A program made the position numbers and the translations under genes. From assembly GCA_035363115.1 (NCBI GenBank), contig DAOSEM010000001.1:186001-250000 (forward strand): a DNA stretch of 64,000 nucleotides, written 5' to 3'. The notes under the pieces are model-generated. The model made no database searches. It was not told the DNA's origin and worked only from the letters and a program-made list of their open reading frames with translations. This DNA is from Syntrophales bacterium (lineage in GTDB: Bacteria; Desulfobacterota; Syntrophia; Syntrophales; PHBD01). Below are positions 53,041 to 60,095 of the stretch, piece by piece. Numbering within the stretch: the stretch's first letter is position 1; the number at the start of each line of letters is the position of its first letter.

Positions 53041-54069
53041 TCACCGGGTGCGGAATTCCCGGAGTCTTGTGTGATCAACCATCCGATCCAGCGTTTTCAG
53101 TGTGAAGACTTTCCCCTGGGTCGACTCGATCAGCCTTCTCATGTCTTCCCGCCTCTCGCTGAAACCTCTTCCTCCAATACAGGCAACGACTTCATATTTT
53201 TGTTTTGGTGAGATTACCAGATCGTAACTGAGCGTTACCAGCCGCAGAATGCGGGTTACCTTGTCCCGTGCCGTTCCATCATCCTCTGTAATTTTTGCCT
53301 CGATCACGACCTGGGGATTGAATTCACTGGGAATGATGAAATCGGGCGTCTGATCGAACCCTTCGATTTTCTCGGCCCGTTTCGTTTTTCGATAACTGAG
53401 GCCTGCCCGCGTCAGAACATCCTCAATGGCCGATTCGAGACTGTCGCCGATCAGTTCACTCACGGAATCCCGATGACCGGCAAATGGCCTTCCAAGGAAC
53501 CGTTCGTAAAGAAGCATGGCGTACGGTGATCCCAGGGATGCAAGATGGCGGATGCTGTCCCGGCCGTGTTTTGTGTCGGCCTTATCCAATCTGTGAATCT
53601 GATCCGGTTGAACTGCGGGTCCCCCCTCGCAGAGCAGGACGCAGGCGGTTTTCACCAGTGCATCGAGCCTCGCTGCAACAGCACTGGATGGTTTCAGGGA
53701 CTTTCCCGGATTCATGCGGACCCTGCGGTCGAGGGTCCTGGCATATCCCTGGGACACGGTGATGCCTGTGCGCCGGGTTGTGACGTATCCCCATTCAGAA
53801 GGCGTAAATCCCAGCATGGCCCTGAGAACAACGAAAGAAATCGGCAGTTCCGTGATAACCGGAAGGATCTTTTCCGCTTTCAGATCGGTGAATCCGGCCG
53901 TTGCTACTTTGAGTGCCTCGTACCCTTTTTCGAAAACGGGGTACTCAATGAAGCCTTCCCCCTTGGGCATGACCATGAACTCCGATTCCAGGCAGGAAAA
54001 GACCGCGTCGATGTATCGATCCGGTTCGGCCAGGATTTCGTCGATCGTGGCTTCAAAAGGATATTTCAT
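53041..54069 (-). CDS. Predicted PD-(D/E)XK restriction endonuclease
   Basis: 342-residue protein paired with the methyltransferase. The nuclease core is Asp243 in TPDFII, then Glu257-x-Lys259 in VVIEAKI, with Glu215 a candidate upstream ligand; a Lys/Arg-rich strand follows. The first ~200 residues are not recognisable and may recognise DNA. ATG at 54069 follows GGAGGAG and overlaps the methyltransferase gene by 17 bases. Composition is less GC-rich than flanking genes. Type and target sequence cannot be inferred. Confidence 0.78.
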   Translation of the reverse strand: MKYPFEATIDEILAEPDRYIDAVFSCLESEFMVMPKGEGFIEYPVFEKGYEALKVATAGFTDLKAEKILPVITELPISFVVLRAMLGFTPSEWGYVTTRRTGITVSQGYARTLDRRVRMNPGKSLKPSSAVAARLDALVKTACVLLCEGGPAVQPDQIHRLDKADTKHGRDSIRHLASLGSPYAMLLYERFLGRPFAGHRDSVSELIGDSLESAIEDVLTRAGLSYRKTKRAEKIEGFDQTPDFIIPSEFNPQVVIEAKITEDDGTARDKVTRILRLVTLSYDLVISPKQKYEVVACIGGRGFSERREDMRRLIESTQGKVFTLKTLDRMVDHTRLREFRTR

Positions 54070-56260
54070 CCTCTCCTCCGTATTCCGAGATGTGTTCAGC
54101 AACCATCGGTGTCAATGCAAAAGGTTGCTCCGCTCTTTCGATGGTCAGGCACCTTTCCACTTCCAGCCAGCCGCCGAAGTCGAACAGCCAGCGGGCCACT
54201 TTTTCAATCCGGACCGATGTCTCATCGTCTCTCTTCCAGTCTGTTCGAAGATGCCAGACCGCCAGCCGTGTCAGGTGGCCGTAGGCAATACAGCGAGCGT
54301 CTCCACTCGAGGGCCGGACGCCCCCCAATGTTAATTTCCCCATGTCTGTGCGGACAAGTTCAGCAACTTCTTCCGGTGATTGCGAAATCCATTTTTGGGG
54401 AATCCGTCCTGTCGATCGGCAGACAAAGACCGTGTCGATGATGGAGGAACCGGTTCCCTTGATGTGGATGGAGGCGCCCATCTCCGCCGGACAAGGCAAG
54501 GAGGCGGAGCAGGTCAGGCCGGAGTCTAAAATGGCGACGGCGATGGGATAGTAGGCCTTGAGATCGTTATGGTGGTACGTGAAGGCAAGCGGGGCTCCCG
54601 GTTTCAGGGCATCGGCCATCCGCCTGTAGACGCGGGAAATGCCCTCCGTGAATTGAATCAGGCCCCGTCCCATGCTGACGTTGCCGGTCAATTCATCCTG
54701 GTGCCTGGTTGATCGGACCCGGAAGGCGGAATGATGTTGCCCCGCCAGACGCCGCAGCCAGACGTAACAGAAATCCATAAGCTCAGCGTACTGAATGTTG
54801 CCGAAGTAGGGGGGGTCGGTCAGGACGGCGTCCAGCGATGATTCCGGAAGCACCGAAACCGCCGCGTCCCCGCAAATCAGGTTCACGATTCTGTGTCGTT
54901 TTTTGCCGTTCCCGTTCCAGCGGTCGCCGATCCACTCGTTTCGAACGGGGACGGTCTGTTTCTTCCCTCCCTGATGGCGCACCTCGAAAGGTCGATCGCA
55001 ATAGGCCTTAGCCTTTCGGTACTTGTCGATGATGTTGGCCCATCCGCCGCTGCCGATGCAGGTCCGCTTCACCGGATCGACAATCCCAAGCAGGTTCGAT
55101 TCGCACTGGATGAGTCCGACCGGGAATCCGTGAACCGAGAAAATGTCCAATGACTTCAAGGCCATCGCATCGTAGCGGCAGAGCATGTTCTGGTACCGCA
55201 GAAGATCGGAAAAATTGGTGGCCAGGGCGTTTTTCACCCGCTCATCCGCGATCGCATCGATCAAGCCGGCGCTGATCTCCAGGCCCAGCAGCTGCCGCTC
55301 GTTGAACATTTCCCGATAGTGCCGGTACCCCCAGCGGTGGAGACGGTCCGTCTCGACGCCGCCGGGGATTTCATCATCGGGAACGAAGCGGGGATGGATG
55401 CCTTCCCAGCGCGTCGAAGCACTGTGGACGCGCTCAAGATCGTCACAGTCGGGTTTCTTGAAGAAGCGCCCGGAATGATGCTTCCGGCAGTCCGGACAGA
55501 CGTATTCGATGGCGAAAAGCCGGTGCTGCGGCGGGCCGTTCCCTGCATCCGCATATGTGTTGACGGATTGGCAATGAGGGCATTTGCAGCTGTTCCGACC
55601 TGCCGGGCCGCCGCGGGCCAGCGGTGCATGGCAGGAGAGGCATTCGCCCGGATGGCGTCTGTCCTCCGCCTCCGTCAGTTCACCGCACCGGGGGCAGACA
55701 AAGACATTACTCGGATGCCGGACATTTTCGGCCAGGAGATACCCGGGGAACAGATCGAACCTTGCCCGGCACTGGCCGCAGGCTCTTGTCTTGACCCAGA
55801 GAAAATATTTCGCATGGGCGTCGGGCGAACCGCAGAGCGTGCAGCGGGTCCGATAGAGGGGGCCGATCTCCGCCTCCAGGGTATTCCTCAATGTTGCCGC
55901 CGCATCGGAATATTTCTTCAGATCAATGTGCTCGATCTCCCGGTTGACGATCCACCAGGCCATAGGATTGATGTCGTATCCGAGGACGTCGCAACCGGTC
56001 CGGTTGGCTTCCAGGAGCGGGGTGCCGCCGCCCATGAACGGATCGGCGATGCGGCGTCCGTGGAAGTCGTTGCCTTCATAAAAGCAGTCCTTCAGGGGCT
56101 TTGAGGCAAACTCGGAGAGGAGGAGTCCCCGGAAAAGGGTCCCCGGACGTCGGGCGAACCATTTGTGGACGGCGATCACGGGACGGTAATTCTGCTGGAT
56201 CTGTTTCTCCCGGAGGGCAAGGTCGGCGATGAAAGGGATATCGAAGTCACGTTCGATCAA
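54053..56260 (-). CDS. DNA methyltransferase with zinc-ribbon-rich insert (DUF1156-like)
   Basis: 735-residue SAM-dependent DNA methyltransferase. Motif I is ADPFMGGGT (72-80) with acidic DINP at ~96-99; motif IV is TDPPYFG (481-487), the amino-methyltransferase signature for N6-adenine or N4-cytosine. Between them (140-258) are six Cys pairs (CTLC, CGQC, CPRC, CLSC, CKCPHC, CPDC), enough for three zinc ribbons, where the target-recognition part would lie. The order I-insert-IV resembles the alpha class. Start is TTG at 56260 with AGGAAGG. Forms an RM operon with the nuclease gene. Confidence 0.88.
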   Translation of the reverse strand: MIERDFDIPFIADLALREKQIQQNYRPVIAVHKWFARRPGTLFRGLLLSEFASKPLKDCFYEGNDFHGRRIADPFMGGGTPLLEANRTGCDVLGYDINPMAWWIVNREIEHIDLKKYSDAAATLRNTLEAEIGPLYRTRCTLCGSPDAHAKYFLWVKTRACGQCRARFDLFPGYLLAENVRHPSNVFVCPRCGELTEAEDRRHPGECLSCHAPLARGGPAGRNSCKCPHCQSVNTYADAGNGPPQHRLFAIEYVCPDCRKHHSGRFFKKPDCDDLERVHSASTRWEGIHPRFVPDDEIPGGVETDRLHRWGYRHYREMFNERQLLGLEISAGLIDAIADERVKNALATNFSDLLRYQNMLCRYDAMALKSLDIFSVHGFPVGLIQCESNLLGIVDPVKRTCIGSGGWANIIDKYRKAKAYCDRPFEVRHQGGKKQTVPVRNEWIGDRWNGNGKKRHRIVNLICGDAAVSVLPESSLDAVLTDPPYFGNIQYAELMDFCYVWLRRLAGQHHSAFRVRSTRHQDELTGNVSMGRGLIQFTEGISRVYRRMADALKPGAPLAFTYHHNDLKAYYPIAVAILDSGLTCSASLPCPAEMGASIHIKGTGSSIIDTVFVCRSTGRIPQKWISQSPEEVAELVRTDMGKLTLGGVRPSSGDARCIAYGHLTRLAVWHLRTDWKRDDETSVRIEKVARWLFDFGGWLEVERCLTIERAEQPFALTPMVAEHISEYGGEDEISF

Positions 56261-56401
56261 GGCGTCAACCTTCCTGAAGGATTCGGCATAAATCTTTCCA
56301 TGCGGTCACGGTGATGAAAACGGGGGGATTGCTGGAGGCCGACCGCCATGATGTTTACTTGGAAAAGGGCAAATCGTCAAACGGATATCCCGGCCTCCGT
56401 C

Positions 56402-57757
56402 TCATTCCTCTCCGGCTCCCGGAGGTCCGTCCATCTCCCCGTGGAAGATCGGCAGGGGCAGGTGCCTCCGGCGGGTCTCGCCGTAGAGGACCGTCTGTTC
56501 CCGGACGGTGGGGGTGCCCCGCTTTCCCTTGCCCCGCTCCTCGATGAGGTGGGAGCCTCCCAGGTGGAGGGCGTGCTTGCCGTATTTCGCCCCCACCGCA
56601 TCGGCCGCCTCGTAGAGCCGCTCGACCCGCTCCGCCCGGAGGGCGTCCTCGAAAAGGGAGTACTGGACCTGGGCGTCCGGCATGAGGTCCAGGAGGATGA
56701 CGCCCGTGGCCCGGTAGAGGACGTGGCGCTCCCGCAGGCCGCCGAAGGCGTCCCGGAGGACTTCCGACAGCTCCAGGGGATAGGAGGACGGGCGGGTGAG
56801 GCGCACCTCCGCGGCGGCGAGGGAGAAGTTCTGCCGCTTGAGGAAGAGGACGAGGCTCCGGGGCGCCAGGTCGTAGCGCCGGGCCTTGATGCAGGCCGAC
56901 TCGAGGTTCCGGAGGAGTTGGGCGAAGAGGTAGTCCGGGTCCGCTGAGGGCGGGGCGAAGGTCTTCGTCTTGCTGATGGAGAAGTAGGTGCTCTTCTCCT
57001 CCGCCGTGACGGAATAGACCGACTCACCCCGGATCTCCCGCCAGATCTCGACGCCCGGCTTGGTGAGGCGCCGCTTCACCGTCTCCTCGGGGAGGCGGGC
57101 GAACTCCAGGGCCGTCCGGACCCCCATCTTGTTCAGGTAGTTCGTGGTGGCGGGGCCGATGCCCCAGAGCTTCCCCACCGGCAGGTCCTGGAGATAGGAG
57201 GCGATGGCCCGGCCGGGGATGACGGTGAACCCGTCGGGCTTCCGGTGCTTCGAGGCCGCCTTGGCGAGGACCTTCGTGAGGCTGAGCCCCGCGGAGACGG
57301 TGATCCCCAGCTCCTTGATGATCTCCCTGCGGATCCGGTCCGCGATGGTTTCGTAGGAGGCCCGGAGGGCCCGGCGCATGCCCGTGAGGTCGGCGAAGGC
57401 CTCGTCGATGGAGTACTCTTCCACGTCGGGGGTGTAGCGCCGGATGATGTTGAACATCCGGCGGGAGAAGAGGCTGTAGGTCTCGTAGTCCGAAGGGAGG
57501 ACGATCAGCCCCGGGCAGATCCGCTTCGCCTCCGGGAGGGAGACGCCCCGCTTGATCCCGATCCGCTTGGCGGCGTAGCTGGCGCAGGCCACGATGCCCC
57601 GCTCGCCCCCGGTGATGAGGGGCTTCCCGCGCAGCTCCGGGTGGATGGCCTCCTCGCAGGAGGTGAAGAAGGCGTCCCCGTCGACGTGGAGGATCGCCCG
57701 GGGCCACGAGGAGAGGCTGAAAAGGATGTCGTCGGTCCTGCCGCCGGGGGGTGCCAC
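56402..57757 (-). CDS. Y-family translesion DNA polymerase (DinB/UmuC-like)
   Basis: 451-residue lesion-bypass polymerase. Palm motifs: AILHVDGDAF with Asp26 and YSIDEAF with Asp118/Glu119. Helix-hairpin-helix KLWGIGPATTNYLNKMG (~196-212), little-finger domain to ~360, and QYSLF (365-369), a sliding-clamp-binding motif. The last ~80 residues are a basic tail. GTG start at 57757 follows GAGG. It is downstream of the UmuD-like gene, after a 157-base spacer with a hairpin. Confidence 0.92.
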   Translation of the reverse strand: MAPPGGRTDDILFSLSSWPRAILHVDGDAFFTSCEEAIHPELRGKPLITGGERGIVACASYAAKRIGIKRGVSLPEAKRICPGLIVLPSDYETYSLFSRRMFNIIRRYTPDVEEYSIDEAFADLTGMRRALRASYETIADRIRREIIKELGITVSAGLSLTKVLAKAASKHRKPDGFTVIPGRAIASYLQDLPVGKLWGIGPATTNYLNKMGVRTALEFARLPEETVKRRLTKPGVEIWREIRGESVYSVTAEEKSTYFSISKTKTFAPPSADPDYLFAQLLRNLESACIKARRYDLAPRSLVLFLKRQNFSLAAAEVRLTRPSSYPLELSEVLRDAFGGLRERHVLYRATGVILLDLMPDAQVQYSLFEDALRAERVERLYEAADAVGAKYGKHALHLGGSHLIEERGKGKRGTPTVREQTVLYGETRRRHLPLPIFHGEMDGPPGAGEE

Positions 57758-57846
57758 GGGTCGTACCTCGAAATCGGAAACGCCGCCGGTTCTCCGGACG
57801 GGGCGGAGAGGGGGATGCGGCGCCTTTCTCCTCCGCTCCCGGAAAA

Positions 57847-57895
57847 GCCCTTCCCGCCGCGGAGTGGCGGGGGTGGAGCGCCCGGCGGGAAGGGC
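57847..57895 (-). other. Perfect 13-base stem-loop between umuD-like and polymerase genes
   Basis: GCCCTTCCCGCCG (57847-57859) pairs with CGGCGGGAAGGGC (57883-57895) around a 23-base loop. No T run follows on the minus strand, so it may be an mRNA-stability or attenuation element, or a repeat copy. Confidence 0.65.
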
Positions 57896-57914
57896 GGGGG
57901 AGTCTTCCTTTGCC

Positions 57915-58343
57915 TTACTTGTGATATTTGCGGACCACCGCCGTCACCACGCCGCCGAGGCGCAGCTCCGAATGCGGGACGACGGGGGAATCCGTCGGGT
58001 CGGCCGTCCGGAGGACGACGCACCCCCTCTCCCGGCAGAAGTACCGGAGGAGCCACGCCCCGTCCGCCTCCGCCAGGACGACGTCGCCGTGCCTCGGAAC
58101 CCGCCCCCGCTCGATGATGACAAGATCCCCCTTCCGGATCCCCTCGCCGGTCATGGAGTCGTCCCTGGCCTGCACGAGGAAGGACGCGTCGGGGAAGGGC
58201 ACGAGATACTCGTCGAAGGAGAGGATGTCCCGAAGCTCCTCCTCCGCCGGGGAGGGAAACCCGGCCCGGACCTCTCCCGCCAGGGGCAGCACCCGGCCGG
58301 GGCCGGCGGGGGCTGTCGTCTCGGTGGTTCGTCTCTCGTCCAT
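57915..58343 (-). CDS. UmuD/LexA-like S24 protein with Lys-to-Arg change
   Basis: 142-residue protein aligned in length with UmuD. Self-cleavage site candidate Ala27-Gly28 in RAGFPSP, catalytic Ser63 in DDSMTGEG, spaced as Cys24-Gly25 and Ser60 in E. coli UmuD. The Lys position (97 in E. coli, 37 residues after Ser) is Arg100 (codon CGG) in WLLRYF. The Ser-Lys dyad thus looks broken. ATG at 58343 follows AGGAAGG and an SOS-type operator. Confidence 0.87.
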   Translation of the reverse strand: MDERRTTETTAPAGPGRVLPLAGEVRAGFPSPAEEELRDILSFDEYLVPFPDASFLVQARDDSMTGEGIRKGDLVIIERGRVPRHGDVVLAEADGAWLLRYFCRERGCVVLRTADPTDSPVVPHSELRLGGVVTAVVRKYHK

Positions 58344-58354
58344 GACCTTCCTCT

Positions 58355-58372
58355 ATAGAACGTTCGTTCTAT
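58355..58372. promoter_or_regulatory. SOS-box-like operator between divergent umuD-like and xth genes
   Basis: ATAGAACGTTCGTTCTAT: 7-base half-sites around a 4-base core, containing GAAC-N4-GTTC like Gram-positive LexA boxes. On the minus strand it lies between TTGACA (58373-58378) and a TATAGA, near the umuD-like start. On the plus strand it ends where TTGTCA (58372-58377)-N18-TATAGA of xth begins. Confidence 0.72.
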
Positions 58373-58445
58373 TGTCAACGGGAAAAAATCTGTGCTATAG
58401 AAACCCCACTTTTCCTATCCCGGATCTTCCTGAAACAAGAGGAAA

Positions 58446-59231
58446 ATGACCCTGTTCCGGATCGCCACCTACAACGTCAACTCCATCCGCTCCCGCCTCC
58501 ACATCCTGCTTCCCTGGATCGAGGCGAACCGCCCCGACGTCCTGTGCCTCCAGGAGACCAAGGTGGACGACGCCCGGTTTCCCGCCGGCGACTTCACGGC
58601 CCTGGGCTACCGGGCCGCCTTCCGGGGCGAGAAGCAGTACAACGGCGTGGCGGTCTTGTCCCTCCAGGAACCGCGGAGCGTGTCCTTCGGCCTCGACGAC
58701 GGGGGGCCCCGGGACGAGGACCGCCTGATCCGGGCCGACTTTGGTAAGCTCACGGTGATCAACGCCTATGTCCCCCAGGGGCGGGAGCGGGAGACGCCGC
58801 ATTTTGCCTACAAGCTTGAATGGTTCCGGCGTTTCCGGGATGGCCTGGAGCGTAGCCTGTCGCCGGAGACGCCCCTTGCATGGGTCGGCGACCTGAACGT
58901 CGCGCCGGAGCCCATCGACGTCCACGACCCGAAGCGCCTCCTGGGGCACGTCTGCTTCTGCCCGGAGGTGTGGGAGGCCTTCCGGGGCGTCACCTCCTGG
59001 GGGCTCCTCGATGTTTTCCGGAAGCATCACCCCGGCGAGCCGAAGCAGTTCAGCTTCTTCGATTACCGGATGCCCAAGGCGGCGGAGCGGGGGCTGGGCT
59101 GGCGGATCGACCACATCCTGGCCACGGCGCCCCTGGCGGCGAAGTCGATCCGCTGCGACATCGACCTGGGGCCGAGGATGGCCGAGAAGCCGTCGGATCA
59201 TACGGTGGTCATGGCGGAATTTGAAATCTGA
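58446..59231 (+). CDS. xth: Exodeoxyribonuclease III
   Basis: 261-residue AP endonuclease/3' exonuclease. NVNSIRSRL, LQETKVDD with metal-ligand Glu, Tyr in NAYVPQGRE, VGDLNVAPEPIDVHDP with catalytic Asp and Asn, and C-terminal SDHTVVMAEF with His. Repairs abasic sites. It is divergent from the umuD-like gene and shares the SOS-type promoter region. A palindromic repeat begins three bases after its stop. Confidence 0.95.
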   Translation: MTLFRIATYNVNSIRSRLHILLPWIEANRPDVLCLQETKVDDARFPAGDFTALGYRAAFRGEKQYNGVAVLSLQEPRSVSFGLDDGGPRDEDRLIRADFGKLTVINAYVPQGRERETPHFAYKLEWFRRFRDGLERSLSPETPLAWVGDLNVAPEPIDVHDPKRLLGHVCFCPEVWEAFRGVTSWGLLDVFRKHHPGEPKQFSFFDYRMPKAAERGLGWRIDHILATAPLAAKSIRCDIDLGPRMAEKPSDHTVVMAEFEI

Positions 59232-59233
59232 AG

Positions 59234-59357
59234 CGGGCTGTTGAAAACGGGCCGTCTGCGGCGTTCCCCTTGTCCTTCGCCATTCGACGTACCGAAAAGT
59301 ACGACTCACGGCTCAGGACTGCGGGCGCCTTGCAACCGGCCGGTCTTGAACGGCCTG
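59234..59357. repeat. Palindromic dispersed repeat, copy 2
   Basis: Matches the 15941 copy along nearly its whole length: CGGGCTGTTGAAAAC, GGCCGTCTGC, TCGACGTAC, AAAGTACG and GCCTTGCA in the same order. The right terminal repeat (CTTGAACGGCCTG) has decayed. It begins two bases after the xth stop and ends close to the 45-residue membrane-protein gene. Confidence 0.82.
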
Positions 59358-59374
59358 CGGGGGAAGAGGAAGCG

Positions 59375-59512
59375 GTGAGCCGGATCGTCCGTATCCTGAT
59401 CGGCGTTGTCCTGGCGCTTTCTTTTGCGCTGGTGATCTGGTTCGCCACCAGGCCGTCGGAGGTCCAGAAGGACCCGGCCATGCAGGAAATCATCCGTCCC
59501 TTGGGGAGATAA
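59375..59512 (+). CDS. 45-residue single-pass membrane protein
   Basis: Short hypothetical protein starting at a GTG with GAGGAAGCG before it. One hydrophobic segment (ILIGVVLALSFALVIWFA) is followed by a polar tail (QKDPAMQEIIRPLGR). The open frame extends upstream into the repeat, but that part is repeat sequence. It lies 12 bases before the DUF484 gene, supporting a real gene. Confidence 0.6.
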   Translation: MSRIVRILIGVVLALSFALVIWFATRPSEVQKDPAMQEIIRPLGR

Positions 59513-59524
59513 TAAGGAGGGAGC

Positions 59525-60085
59525 TTGAAAGACCAGACCGACCGGCGGGAACAGATGGAAACGCTCCGGAAAAACAAGGAGATCGCCAGGAAGTACGCCC
59601 TCATAGGGGAGACCCTCCCGGCCTGCGGGGACGAGGGGAAGCTCTTCGAGACCCTCATCACGGCGGTCCGGGATGCCTTCGAGATTCCCTACGTGTGGCT
59701 TTCCCTGACGGACGCCCCGGAGGCGCGGGACCTCCTGGAAAAACTCCGTGGCGTCCCGTCGCTCAAGGATGTGCTGAACGTCGTCCGCCTGGAAACGCTC
59801 CAGGAACTCCTGGGGAACGGGACGGCGCCCGTGCTGGCCAATGATGGGCTCAAGCCCTTCTACCGGCTTCTCCCCCGGCGGCGGAAATTTTTCTTCAAGT
59901 CTATCGTGATTGCCCCGCTGATCCTGAAGGGCCGGGCCGTCGGCAGCCTCAACTCCGCCGATCCCTCTCCCGCCAGATATCAGCCCGGAATGGACACGGG
60001 GCTCCTGGAGCAGTTGATGGCCGTCGTGTCCCGCTGCCTGGAAGAAAAACAGCCTGACGGAACGGAAGCCGCCCCGGAGTCCTGA
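59525..60085 (+). CDS. DUF484-family GAF-like protein
   Basis: 186-residue soluble protein with a GAF-like fold: helical N-terminus (REQMETLRKNKEIARKY), then strands with AFEIPYVWLSLTD and a late IAPLILKGRAVGSLNSADPS. Resembles DUF484 proteins next to xerC in other proteobacteria. Ligand unknown. TTG start with GGAGGGAG. Convergent with ptsP, 10 bases apart. Confidence 0.8.
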   Translation: MKDQTDRREQMETLRKNKEIARKYALIGETLPACGDEGKLFETLITAVRDAFEIPYVWLSLTDAPEARDLLEKLRGVPSLKDVLNVVRLETLQELLGNGTAPVLANDGLKPFYRLLPRRRKFFFKSIVIAPLILKGRAVGSLNSADPSPARYQPGMDTGLLEQLMAVVSRCLEEKQPDGTEAAPES

Positions 60086-60095
60086 CAGTTCCTCG

